Of a stretch of DNA of 64,000 nt, positions 32,200 to 42,659 are shown piece after piece (position 1 is the stretch's first letter; each line of letters begins with the position of its first letter). The DNA lies in NCBI GenBank assembly GCA_964017065.1, contig OZ024784.1, forward strand, positions 11,327,152 to 11,391,151. Reading direction: 5' to 3'. The stretch is from Haliclona indistincta. Lineage: Eukaryota > Porifera > Demospongiae > Haplosclerida > Chalinidae. The translations under genes and the position numbers were made by a program. The notes beneath the pieces were generated by a model. The model was not told where the DNA came from. It was given only the letters and a program-made list of their open reading frames with translations, and did not search any database.

Positions 32200-33384
32200 C
32201 AGAGATAATATATACTACGTAACCGGGATAAGAAACTCTATTTACGGTACCATATCAAAATGTATTACGTGACGTCATCAGCCTGAAACAGCCCGCGTTA
32301 TGCTCATTAACTGCTCGGCGACTCACACTTGACAGAGAAACTCGCTCTGTAGCAATTTTCCGCGTCTCGTCTTTTCTGTAAACCGACTTCCTTCCTACTT
32401 CTCGAGGGTTATTCTTTCACGATGTCGGTGTTTACAGGCAGTAGCAATGGAAATACACGATTGTGAAACGGATCTTCAACCGAGGTAAGCCTGTTTGTAT
32501 TGCTTGTACACTTTTAGACACGTTTACTTCGAAGTGTTTGGGTTTGCTTGGCTAGCTCCAGTACTTATTCAATGTGAATGTGTCGATGTGTTGTTTAGTC
32601 AAGGTTTTATGTTCCTATTCGCCGTTTACGGCGAGCAAAAAGCAAATTGTTTCTGTCTCTCGTGTCATATGGTGCATATAGTTTTGACACGTTTTCTCTT
32701 ACAAGCTTACAGTATGAGTATGCATGTGCCTATAGGTAAGTAGAGTGTATGTTGGAATGTTGTTATACTTCGTAAAATAGTATCTAAAAGAGCTATACTG
32801 ACTGAAAGTATCATGTAATTTGTATTGTTCTCCCATTTTGTAGGCGTGGCAAGTCTTGGAAGAAAGAAGTAAAGGCAAACTTGGGCTCAAAAGGAAGTCA
32901 CATGTTCAGCAGAAACCAGCTCCATCACAGTCTATCCCTCCCAGTGACTCAGTAGTATAACAATTTCAAAGCAATAATACAATATATAATGTAGCAATTT
33001 TAAAGTCAAGCTAGCACATGCACGTTTCAAAGCCTTTGCCAACAGAGAACTCGTGGTAAGGCTTATCCAGCTTGGAAGTTACAGATCGCCTTCGCTTGAC
33101 GGAGTCTAGCATCTGCTCATACGATCGCCTGGCTCATACGTTCGACTAGCTTCTGCCGTTGAACGTATTAGCCATTCGACAACTTCTTCGTCCAGACAGG
33201 CAGTGTACAGTGTCACTTTCCAGCTCGTCTAGGTCCAGCAATAGCTGATGATGTACGTCTGCTTACATGCATATTGAGGTAGACATTTTGAGACGTCAGG
33301 TGACGTATCACGTTTATAACGCGGGTTGTTTCATTCGCTTAAATAGAGTTACCTATCCCGGTTACGTAGTATATATTATCTCTG
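32200..33384. mobile_element. hAT-like nonautonomous element inside Gypsy pol
   Basis: The terminal repeats are about 42 bp: CAGAGATAATATATACTACG at the left, continuing through ACCGGGATAAG, and the complement at the right. GTTAGAT is duplicated on both sides (32193-32199, 33385-33391). The CAG start and a 7-8 bp duplication fit hAT. Subterminal GACGTCA and CGCGTTAT motifs also recur inverted. Joining the flanks restores the Gypsy frame (LTKDQLPDC), which supports the boundaries. No transposase. Confidence 0.75.
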
Positions 33385-33479
33385 GTTAGATAAAGGAGCA
33401 TTTCCATAATGTCAGAAATCAAAAATCAGTGTAGCCATTCTCCAATAGCACTCGTATTTTTTAAACAAAATTTGTTTGT

Positions 33480-33865
33480 ATTCTGCAATTACAGAGAGCC
33501 GCATAGGGGTGGGTGGTTTGTGGGAAGGGAGGGATTGGGCAGAGGACAATAATATTTTGTGCTATGGCAACAAGCTAGGAATCTTCGTCCATTGCTCTTG
33601 TCGGTAGGAGCTTTTTACAGAAAATGGCTCAACTAATTAAAATTATGCCTTTCTGTAACTTACAAACCGAAACCTTGATGCAAAATCGGATGCATACGTT
33701 TTCTCCTTGTATGCCCAAAATCATGTATGCCACTATTTGCGGGTGTGGTGCGCTCAGGAAAAATGCAATTTTCGGTAAATGGGCTGAGTTTGCTCCTCTC
33801 TCAAGACGAATAGTGACTTTCGTGGACAATCAGTATGATGGAGCAGCTTTGATTTGCCCATAGAA
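33480..33865. repeat. Dispersed repeat, inverted relative to 41230-41610
   Basis: Shared features are a GC-rich ACATAGGGGTGGGTGG-type start, a TGCTCTTG.CGGTAG block, TTCTGTAACTTACA and the region coding for HTFxPCxPK and CGCG. Similarity is clearer in translation than in DNA (MPKIMYATICGCGALRK against VPKFMSDILCGCGMPRK), but neither frame is long. From 33866 to 34124 I see nothing. Confidence 0.5.
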
Positions 33866-34124
33866 GCCGAAATATTCCTAATTCTGCTGTTAGCTCCATG
33901 AAGACTTACAACGGCAGCACAAGCGAGATTGAAACAAAAACCAATGTGCTCAGTGGATGATTTCTTTCTTAACCATACTAGTCAACTAACAGCCTAAAGT
34001 GTGTCACTGTGACAAGTGAAAACGATGCCAGAATTCACCTTTTGAAATAACCCCATGAAGATTTCAAATTGGAACACTTATTGTTGAAAAGTTATCAGAA
34101 ATCTAACTGTCTAGATGAAAAATA

Positions 34125-34288
34125 CAATGGAACCTCTCTAAGGCACCTTCGGGACCAACAAAAGTGTCCATTATAGAGAGGGAGTCCTCTGGTCAGGAGT
34201 TTATTATACATTATGTGGATTAAATTTGGGATTCAGAAAGTGTCCATTATAGAGGGATGAGGGGTACATTCTAAGAGGGGTTCCACTG
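34125..34288. mobile_element. Mariner/pogo-like MITE, 164 bp
   Basis: Ends CAATGGAACCTCTCTAAGGC and the near-complement GAGGGGTTCCACTG, flanked by TA. The interior repeats AGTGTCCATTATAGAG twice. The CAGTGGAACCTCT start is of the type seen in pogo/Tigger-related MITEs. Confidence 0.75.
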
Positions 34289-34525
34289 TAGGCACTAAAA
34301 TCAATCTGAGCGCCAGCGCAAGAAAACTTGAAATAGTGCTTCATGCACTGGATCATCCCATTGGCCCTTTTCTTCCCACAGTCACTGTAGGACAATCTCA
34401 GCTTTGATGGTTACAGGAGCAATTCATTGTACGCTGAACAATAACTGAATTATTAGAATTTTAGCAGCATATTAATACATGAGCATGTCGTCATCAATAA
34501 TGAAAATGATAACAATTGTTTTTAC

Positions 34526-34723
34526 CTTGGCAAGCTTATGTCCCAATATTTGGCATGTTCTGGACACCTGTGTTTGCAAGGCCTCATATGATGCCTGTAA
34601 AATTGATAGCTGATTGCTTATAACAGTGAAGTCTTGAGGAGAAGCTCCATTCATTAGACGGCAACCAAGATCTCTTATTTGACATAGCACAGAGTTATGT
34701 TGAGAAATGTTCTCCTGGATACC
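34526..34723 (-). CDS. Spectrin-repeat gene, exon 2 of those visible
   Basis: The acceptor TTAATTTTTCAG precedes 34723 and the donor AAG|GTAAAAAC follows 34526 (minus strand). The exon is 66 codons, phase 0 at both ends. The peptide starts GIQENISQHNSVLCQIRDLG, with I..H...L..I..LG.RL as in helix B. It continues FTVISNQLSILQASYEAL and ends LGHKLAK. It completes the repeat begun in 43434-43672. From 34724 to 34949 there is no other gene. Confidence 0.8.
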
Positions 34724-34949
34724 CTGAAAAATTAAATTAACATTTAATTTTAGTACAGTCAATTTAAGCTCAAATAGGGTCAAACCCAGGAACACAAAAC
34801 TAATGTTTTCATGTTTTTCTAGTACAGAATTGACATACTAAATGTCTCAAAGAATCCTACGAGGGATAATACTAAAAACAGTGGTAATAAAGCACCAAAG
34901 GTGCAGATGCCTCGGTGCAGTAGCATGTATGCTAGCATGATGCAATTAG

Positions 34950-35395
34950 CAGATGCATATGACAGCACGTATGCATGCAGTAGATCCATGGAAGCATCAA
35001 AACAGTATCATGGAACTTGAGCATGCAAGCACCAGAACTATGGAAGCATGCAAGCAGCAGAGCCATATTAGCATGCCAGCAGCAGAACCAGAACTATGGA
35101 AGCATGCAAGCAGCAGAACCACGGTAGCATGCAAGCAGCAGAACCATTGTAGCATGGAAGCAGCAGAACTATATATAGAACCATGGAAGCAGCAGAACCA
35201 TGGAAGCATGCAAGCAGCAGAACCATGGAAGCATGCAAGCAGCAGAACTGAAGCATGCAAGCAGCAGAACTGAACCATGCAAGCAGCAGAACTGAACCAT
35301 GCAAGCAGCAGAACTGAAGCATGTAAGCAGCAGAACTGAAGCATCTAAGAAGCAGAACTATGGTTGCATGCAAGCAGCAGAACTATGGATTGTAG
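34950..35395. repeat. Minisatellite, CATGCAAGCAGCAGAAC units
   Basis: About twenty imperfect units of 17-27 bp built on CATGCAAGCAGCAGAAC, often followed by CATGGAAG or TGAAG. Unit length varies because ATGGAAG is present or absent. Long open frames on both strands arise from the repeat. Confidence 0.85.
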
Positions 35396-35785
35396 CAGCA
35401 TAGAGTACATGTAGCTAAAATGCATTGTACAAGCTGTTGTAATAAAAATACAAGCTGTTTACTGAAGACTGACCTGCATAACGCTTGCTCGCTCAGGCTC
35501 ACTCGACGAGCAAGATGAGTCTGAAGACGCTTTCGCTTGCAAGTTTCATTGCTGCTTATGGAGTCATATGAGCTGCACTGTCTTATATCATAGACTAGAC
35601 TTTTTTTCAAAATTCCACACATTGGAGGCATTTGTGAGGAAAAGTTGGCAGATAGCATTTTCTGACCCAATTTTTTATGCTGAATTCAAATATGCTGTCT
35701 GCCAAAGCAGCTGAAGCATTGTTTAATAGTTAATTGTAATTTTTATTTTTAATGATATTCATTGTAAACAATGTGGTTATAACAA

Positions 35786-36603
35786 CTAAAAATGATTATC
35801 GCACATTTCATTTCCAAGGTTACATGTGCAGTCTCTTGTGCAGTTCAAGTTTGCCTTTTTACACCTGCAACGTAAAGTTTTACATCCATTTTTGCAGTCT
35901 TGCATGCGATAACTTCTTTGCAGGATCCTGGTACTGCATGGTGACAATAACATCAACATAGGCTTTGGTGTTCCTTCTTCCATCTTCAAACCCATGCCTT
36001 CTGGATTTGGTATCGTGGGATAGGCCAAATGAGCTTGCCTCCACACTGCTGCTTGATAATGAGCACATCGAATGTGAAAGTAAAGAGCATCACTATAGTC
36101 GGCGGTGGCAATTCTGGCGACCATGTTTTGTTAATAAGTATCAATATTGCTTCATTGGTATTTCTCACACTGGTAAGGTTGCAGATAAACTGCTCAGTAT
36201 TCTGTATTGTCTCAGCTGTCAATTCACCTTTTCCTAAGTTTTCCAAAAAACAATCAAAAAACAATCATGAAAAGTCTTCCAAGCAGACTTCTTACTATGG
36301 CCAGCAATGTATGATGTAGTGTCACAGCCAGTCAATGCATGGAATGCTGGAATAGACTCTCTTGTATCTGAATTGTAACCCATAATGATTAACTATTTCA
36401 TGGATGGGAATATATTGCCTCTTCTTAATTAGCTGTCCCTGTTTTGAACCAAAGCTGGGGTACAAGTCATTCTATAGAAGTGACCTAAGAGCAAAGCAAT
36501 GACATCAGTGTCTCTACACTGCACCACTATTTTGTCTGTGTGGTTTTTAACACAATGGAAAACTATTCTGGTGTGTGCCTCTTCATGTAGTGCTTCAAGT
36601 GGT
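35786..36603 (-). pseudogene. CXC-motif multicopy gene remnant, left arm
   Basis: Mirror of the remnant in the right arm (see 37092-37937). The C-terminal 112-residue frame, 35786-36124, ends with a Cys cluster (CKNGCKTLRCRCKKANLNC, then CTC and CDN). The upstream part is in other frames and truncated at the palindrome centre. Confidence 0.65.
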
Positions 36604-36729
36604 TCTGTGTTCTGAGTGAGATGGATGATTCAACCATTTCCTCATTTGAACCACTTGAAGCACTACATGAAGAGGCACACACCAGAATAGTTTTCCATTG
36701 TGTTAAAAACCACACAGACAAAATAGTGG

Positions 36730-36929
36730 NNNNNNNNNNNNNNNNNNNNNNNNNNNNNNNNNNNNNNNNNNNNNNNNNNNNNNNNNNNNNNNNNNNNNNN
36801 NNNNNNNNNNNNNNNNNNNNNNNNNNNNNNNNNNNNNNNNNNNNNNNNNNNNNNNNNNNNNNNNNNNNNNNNNNNNNNNNNNNNNNNNNNNNNNNNNNNN
36901 NNNNNNNNNNNNNNNNNNNNNNNNNNNNN
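36730..36929. other. Assembly gap, 200 N, flanked by 271-bp direct repeats
   Basis: 36459-36729 and 36930-37200 are the same sequence at an offset of 471. The two contig ends therefore overlap, and the gap is probably an artefact of the palindrome centre. Collapsing it would leave one palindrome with a 42-bp loop. Confidence 0.85.
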
Positions 36930-37091
36930 GGTACAAGTCATTCTATAGAAGTGACCTAAGAGCAAAGCAATGACATCAGTGTCTCTACACTGCACCACTA
37001 TTTTGTCTGTGTGGTTTTTAACACAATGGAAAACTATTCTGGTGTGTGCCTCTTCATGTAGTGCTTCAAGTGGTTCTGTGTTCTGAGTGAG

Positions 37092-37937
37092 ATGGATGAT
37101 TCAACCATTTCCTCATTTGAACCACTTGAAGCACTACATGAAGAGGCACACACCAGAATAGTTTTCCATTGTGTTAAAAACCACACAGACAAAATAGTGG
37201 TGCAGTGTAGAGACACTGATGTCATTGCTTTGCTCTTAGGTCACTTCTATAGAATGACTTGTACCCAGCTTTGGTTCAAAACAGGGACAGCTAATTAAGA
37301 AGAGGCAATATATTCCCATCCATGAAATAGTTAATCATTATGGGTTACAATTCAGATACAAGAGAGTCTATTCCAGCATTCCATGCATTGACTGGCTGTG
37401 ACACTACATCATACATTGCTGGCCATAGTAAGAAGTCTGCTTGGAAGACTTTTCATGATTGTTTTTTGATTGTTTTTTGGAAAACTTAGGAAAAGGTGAA
37501 TTGACAGCTGAGACAATACAGAATACTGAGCAGTTTATCTGCAACCTTACCAGTGTGAGAAATACCAATGAAGCAATATTGATACTTATTAACAAAACAT
37601 GGTCGCCAGAATTGCCACCGCCGACTATAGTGATGCTCTTTACTTTCACATTCGATGTGCTCATTATCAAGCAGCAGTGTGGAGGCAAGCTCATTTGGCC
37701 TATCCCACGATACCAAATCCAGAAGGCATGGGTTTGAAGATGGAAGAAGGAACACCAAAGCCTATGTTGATGTTATTGTCACCATGCAGTACCAGGATCC
37801 TGCAAAGAAGTTATCGCATGCAAGACTGCAAAAATGGATGTAAAACTTTACGTTGCAGGTGTAAAAAGGCAAACTTGAACTGCACAAGAGACTGCACATG
37901 TAACCTTGGAAATGAAATGTGCGATAATCATTTTTAG
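37092..37937 (+). pseudogene. CXC-motif multicopy gene remnant, right arm
   Basis: The pieces in order are EAHTRIVFHCVKNH and VVQCRDTDVIALLLGHFY (37092-37298), then a shifted frame with the remnant of an SYIAGHSKKSAWKTFHDCF-like block near 37410-37475. FLENLGKGELTAETIQNTEQ follows, then QAAVWRQAHLAYPTIPNPEG and the Cys-rich end CKTLRCRCKKANLNC. The CRDTDV acidic motif, the YQAxxWRxA block and the C-terminal CXC cluster match a multicopy family common in invertebrate genomes, with a PIN-like/asteroid-type core and a tesmin-like CXC tail. That assignment is from memory of the family. It has at least two frameshifts. The function is unknown. Confidence 0.65.
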
Positions 37938-38104
37938 TTGTTAAAACCACATTGTTTACAATGAATATCATTAAAAAATAAAAATTACAATTAACTATTA
38001 AACAATGCTTCAGCTGCTTTGGCAGACAGCATATTTGAATTCAGCATGAAAAATTGGGTCAGAAAATGCTATCTGCCAACTTTTCCTCACAAATGCCTCC
38101 AATG

Positions 38105-38452
38105 CTTTTATATTTGTAAAATACAGAAAAATTGACCTGTCTATCAAGCGCGATGTAGCCAGCTGTGGACAGTACTGTCTCTGAAGGAAGCCAGAACGCG
38201 AGCAACGGCAGTCCAGGCGAGCAAATCACGCCATAACTCGAAAACAAAGCCTTTAATCGCAATTCCGCCAAATTTGTTTTTCATAAACTACTGAGATCTA
38301 CCTGTGTTGCTAATTTCAGCGCTTAGTAGCAAGCGGTTGCTGAGATACGCATTGCGAACATACACACACACACACACACAAACGAACAGACTACTGTATG
38401 CCTAGTGGCTCCGCCCACACCTCGGCATAATTAAATGCCATTTATTAGGGAG
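38105..38452. other. Intronic sequence with CA microsatellite
   Basis: A run of about ten CA units lies at 38361-38381. No gene recognised. Confidence 0.6.
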
Positions 38453-39125
38453 GCACAGTAGTGCCTCCCTATATAGGGTTGAACGAGAAAACAAGATGGC
38501 GGCTACATACAATGTATTAGCGTTCAAACGCTGATATTTCGCCTAGTGATGAATTTTATACGTCCAAAGACACTTAGATCTGCTCTCTGGCGTTGCCCCA
38601 TCTTACAGTAGCAAGGAGATTGCTCGAAATTGTTCCTAAGGCTCGTCCGCACTAGGGCTCTAATGCGGTTCAATGCGCATTCGAAACCAGTTTAATCCCG
38701 TCCGCACTACACGTCAATTGTGCTAAACTGAATCTATGTGAATCAATGCGCATTCGCCCCAATCCACCTATGGAGGTGCGTTGAAGTGACTTGAAACTGG
38801 ATTGGATGTGGGTGTGGTCTCAAACACATGACGTGCGGCTAGTACAGTGCTAAAGAAGAAAGCTCTGGTCCACACTCGGGCGAAGAAAGGGCGCGAAACA
38901 CACAGACTAGCGATGATACGTGGTAAGACCAGATTTCTGGCTGTTTAGCAAGCTGTTGCTTACGTCACATGACGCGATCGACACCAGCAAGTCGATCTAA
39001 TGGCGACCAGTGCGGACATGCGGTAAGCAGATCGATTCGCTTTGATCCGATCTGTAGCTAATGCGCATTGAACCAGTTCTGTAGTGCGGACGAGCCTCTA
39101 ATGTGATGAACCTGGAAACGGTGAA
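38453..39125. repeat. Dispersed repeat L, copy 1 (split by the 459-bp MITE)
   Basis: TATTAGGGAGGCAC through CTCGAAATTGTTCCTA (38453-38638), resuming at 39098, matches 49040-49255 in inverted orientation. Shared blocks are AAGATGGCGGCTACATACAA and TTGCCCCATCTTACAGTAGC. The uninterrupted second copy shows the pre-insertion site of the MITE. Confidence 0.7.
38639..39097. mobile_element. 459-bp MITE copy 2
   Basis: Same ends and length as 9327-9785, with CTA duplicated at 38636-38638 and 39098-39100. Differences from copy 1 are scattered single bases. It is inserted in dispersed repeat L, whose other copy lacks the insertion. Confidence 0.85.
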
Positions 39126-39770
39126 AATCGAGTTTCGTCATCTTCGTCTTCTTCTTCTTCTTTCTTTCTTTCTTTCTTTCTTCAACTCGCCTAGCGCCTT
39201 TACGCGAGCAGTGCCGAGACCAAAACACCCACGAACAGTCGTGAAATTCTCCTGGCAGGTGCCTTTTGAGGTTTGTTTTTAGCGAAAAGGCGATCTAAAT
39301 TCCGCGAGTTCTCGATCGTGATCCATTGTCAGCTAAGTGTTAGACGCCATTATTGTGATTGCGCAACACGCACGTGACCAAGCAGGGGTAGCGCACGTGA
39401 CCAAGCACTAGCTTGAGTATCGCCATGCATGCCGTATGGATCATGGAGAACACATATTTGTCTGGAGTCTTCAAATAACGGCAAGCTCGTGTAGGATCGC
39501 CATTCTGCGCTTGCCAGATAATGATAACTGCCGTACAGGTCTACAAATAAGTGTGGGCGGGGCTCGTATGCACTGCATGCATGAATGCGTAGGCGAGCTG
39601 GTATGTACCACATAACAAATATTTTTAGCTACAAATTTAAAATTGCTAATAATAAAGAAAAGCCATCAGCAACTGGAAAACTAAACCAATGGTGGAAACC
39701 ATGACAAAGACGACTCAGTACATGCATGATATTGAACTGCACTTCACTGAAAATGAAAAAAAGGTCACAA
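39126..39770. other. Low-complexity CTT/TTTC run and unassigned sequence
   Basis: A CTT then TTTC microsatellite spans about 39137-39184. Part of 39310-39580 resembles 13015-13135 inverted. No gene recognised. Confidence 0.5.
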
Positions 39771-40182
39771 ACAAGAAATAAAAAAGATTTCTATCGAAAT
39801 CAAAAGGATGTAGGGTTATGAAATCTACCACTGGTCCACAATGTAATCTAACAAGGACAAGCATGGAATGGTAACACGATTGACTTGCTAACAGACCATA
39901 GATCCCTACATCAGTGGCTGTACATAAGATCAATAATTGCCGGTTTTGTCACAAGCTGAATCCAATTCAATTTAATGCATGTCTGGTGTCAGTCAACAGC
40001 AACTAGCTGAACTAGCTATAGCCAACCACAGCAGCCACTGATGTAGGGATCTATGGTCTGTTAGCAAGTCAATCGTTTTACCATTCCATGCTTGTTCCTT
40101 GTTAGATTACATTGTGGACCAGTGGTACATTTCACAACCCTACATCCTTTTGATTTCGATAGAAATCTTTTTTATTTCTTGT
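39771..40182. mobile_element. Complete hairpin MITE (AAAGGATGTAGGG family)
   Basis: Arms 39771-39918 and about 40035-40182 are near-perfect inverted complements beginning ACAAGAAATAAAAAAG; the loop of about 115 bp is unique. A partial relative lies at 2290-2515 and a diverged one at 12185-12470. Confidence 0.8.
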
Positions 40183-40199
40183 ACAGAGAATAAATGGAG

Positions 40200-40740
40200 T
40201 TAATGAACCGGGCACTCCTCCAGGGTATTGGGAGGCGTCCTGTAGGCGTGGCTGGTGTGTGCGCGTACGCGTGCTGAGCTCATTTCACCCTCGTCGTGTC
40301 TCCCTTTGTTATCCATCTCAATCGTCGCCAATACCAGTTCGATGGCTCGAGGCAGGCATGGGAGAGCCCGCGGGTCTCGGGCAGTGGTGACACCAAAATC
40401 ATCGGCCGCGCCGTAGAGCACGCGCTCGCGAGGCGCCCTATCTACCACTACGGTGACGGTACACTCCATCACACCGACTATGGGAGCCGGTACCTCTGCA
40501 ACCCTTACACCTGCTCCAGTATCACAATGCGTCGGCAATATGACCCTGGACGCCCTTCTTGCTGTCGTGAGGTTCGCTGTTAGTGACCAGATGAGTTCAG
40601 CTGTCCACCATCCGACTAGCAGCGCACAGTCCTCTCTCCACGGCCACCCCCCTGCTCACTCATCTACGGTGACATGGTCATCCCAGTCACCCTTGCAGCC
40701 AATATCTACGTCATTCCTCCTCTAGTTCTGTTTGCGACAT
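40200..40740 (+). pseudogene. GC-rich Ser/Thr/Arg-rich reading frame, possibly a retroelement gag relic
   Basis: From the ATG at 40342 the frame reads MARGRHGRARGSRAVVTPKS, meets one TAG at codon 25, then continues to 40725 (TLTPAP, NMTLDALLAVVRFAV). A basic, Thr/Ser-rich N-terminus followed by a short LDALLAVV helix resembles DIRS-type gag starts, but I cannot confirm it. Base composition is clearly richer in G and C than the surroundings, so it may be a separate insertion. I see no RT downstream. Confidence 0.3.
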
Positions 40741-41229
40741 GCTGTCGCCTGTCCATCCTGCTGGTTGGTGGTGCCGACTGCTCTCTTGTGTGTTGCATTA
40801 AGTGATTGTACATCCATGTTAGGCCATGGGGAGTTAGAGCGATGTGCATGCATGTGGCGTTGGTAGAGGTACCCACTTTATCTGTGTCGCACATAGATCA
40901 GTTGATTTGTATAAGACTACGTCTTGGCCGGCGGTATGTTTGTGTCTATCTATCCTCATTGTCTATAATAATTAATTAATTGATTAACGCCATCATCGGG
41001 TTTGGGAGGGCTAGCTACTAGGAAAATCCGTTAGCATCGGAGAGAGGCCAACACGCACCTTAGTACAAATTGCTTAGAACGCGAGTGCTGCTGCCACTAG
41101 CAGTGTTCACAGCAGACTACGAGCAAATCGTCACTGTTACACCGGATTTGTCTGTTCAGGCTTGTAAGAATGCTAGCTTAAGGGTGGATTGCCCTAACAT
41201 CAGGATTACAAATATTTTGGTTTCTACTG
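40741..41229. other. Intronic sequence, no recognised gene
   Basis: No feature I can support. Confidence 0.5.
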
Positions 41230-41610
41230 TTAGTTGAAGGCCTGCTCAGTCACACTGATCACCCAAGAAAGTCGCCATTCGTCTTGTGGGCGTAGCAAGC
41301 TCCACCCAATTACGAAAAAGCACGTACCTTTCCTAGGCATGCCACACCCACACAAAATGTCAGACATAAACTTTGGTACACAAGGAAGAAACGTGTGTTT
41401 GGGATTTTGCAAATAGGTCTCTGACTGTAAGTTACAGAGGGGCGAATATTTAATGAGAAAACACGATTTCGGCAAAAATCCCCTACCAGCAAGAGCGATG
41501 GAAGATACATCTCCTTTTGCCAGAGCGCCAAAAAAATGCCACCAGACGCCCTCCCGCCCTCCCCACAACCCACCCACCCCTATGTGGGTCTCTCGTGATT
41601 GCCGAGTATG
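41230..41610. repeat. Dispersed repeat, inverted relative to 33480-33865
   Basis: See 33480-33865. Here the minus strand carries the HTFLPCVPKF and CGCGMPRK reading. The right edge, near CACCCCTATGTGGGTC, corresponds to the left edge of the other copy. Confidence 0.5.
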
Positions 41611-42377
41611 AAATAATTATGTTCCAAATTAGTGTTGTAAAAGTAATGGAGTTTAATATTAGTTTAGTTATTGTTAAAGTCACACTGTCAGTGTCTTTTT
41701 AGTTATAGTTATAATTTGTTAACAAGAAAATTAAGCACATTTTAGTTTTAGTTATTGTGAATTATTGTTATTGTTATTAGCGTGCTATTAGTATTAGCGA
41801 GCTGTGTTGCTTTTTAATAGAAGTAACAGAATTGTCTTCTTAGCCGTGATAAGGTCTTGAAACATGTTGTATTACAGCAATCACATGAAAAAGATGCTAT
41901 CAATCATGCCTAACATGATTGGTTTTTGCATTTTTAATCACTTTACAATAACTAACTGTTGGTCTAATTTTAGTTTTAGTTATTAATAGTAATGTTCAGT
42001 CTGGTAATATTAGTTATAGTTTGTTATTGTTAACAATAATGATTTGACCCTTACTAAAATAGGATTTAGTTTTAGTTATTGTTAACATTTACAACACTAT
42101 TCCAAATACGGCAAGTGCTATTGGAGTGTGGGTACACCCATTTTCCTTGTAAAACGGGCAAGTAATAGCCAGGACACTGTAGATTATATTGTGCAAAGGG
42201 CAGCAAGAAAGAATAGTTCGGGTTTTCGCTTAGCTAATGTTGCATGGTACGTGTTGCATGCAGTGCAGACTGCAGAGTCGAGATTGAGTGCATTGCGGAG
42301 CTGCCCGGCACTTAGTTTTCTTTATACACTGTATTAGAATAAGTGCCAACTAAGTCATTAATAAAAAAAGAAAAGAA
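41611..42377. other. AT-rich TTAGTTATTGTT low-complexity tract and flank
   Basis: Degenerate TTAGTTATTGTTA-type repetition fills about 41620-42080, followed by ordinary intronic sequence. No gene. Confidence 0.55.
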
Positions 42378-42659
42378 ACAAGTAATAAAAACATTTTAAC
42401 CAAAATGGAAGAGATTTAGGGTTGGTACATTTATCGAAAAAGTATGGAAGGAAATGAAAAGGATTGTAACAATAGCAGTGTAATGCTACCTCCCTAAATT
42501 AACTGCTTTCGATAGTTGTGGTTAATTTAATAGGGAGGTAGCATTACACTGCTATTGTTACAATCCTTTTCATTTCAAAATCTTGTTTCCATACTTTTTC
42601 GATAAATGTACCAACCCTAAATCTCTTCCATTTTGGTTAAAATGTTTTTATTACTTGTT
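42378..42659. repeat. Near-perfect hairpin MITE, arms about 125-138 bp
   Basis: AACAAGTAATAAAAACATTT at the left is matched at the right. The arms meet at TAATGCTACCTCCCTAAATT and its complement, leaving a loop of about 20 bp. The left arm is slightly shorter, with a small deletion near AAGTATGGAAGG. No target duplication could be fixed. From 42660 to 43189 no gene is seen. Confidence 0.8.

Larger units (their letters stand above)
29930..33460 (-). pseudogene. Decayed Gypsy element: integrase, C-terminal region, LTR remnant
   Basis: On the minus strand the coding part starts near 33460 and is interrupted by the element at 32200-33384. It resumes with an integrase zinc domain (HSGPMSGHFSGER, CSSCPQC) and a catalytic core (VGVDVMDLP, LSDRGTN, Glu in VERFNRT), best preserved at 31436-32134. 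A frameshift near 31440 leads to YRVTALE-type C-terminal sequence and an acidic tail with RYPLRS (30677-31015). A MITE sits at 30100-30676. Beyond it, GGCGGGAATGATGTAACA resembles the purine tract and start of a 3' LTR near 30083. The gag, protease and RT parts are absent. Confidence 0.78.
35620..38104. repeat. Near-perfect palindrome, 986-bp arms
   Basis: 35620-36605 is the inverted complement of 37119-38104, with only a few differences seen (for example GTGGTTATAAC against GTTAAAACCAC, and one G more in a G-run near 36460). The centre is a 42-bp unique loop, present twice (36606-36647 and 37077-37118) because the assembly repeats the centre on both sides of the gap. Each arm carries a divergent copy of the same coding remnant, pointing away from the centre. 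Confidence 0.85.

Noticed and set aside
34953..35373. Long Met/His/Ala/Gln- and Leu/Cys-rich frames on both strands
   Set aside because: They are translations of a minisatellite; repeat units without stops keep every frame open.
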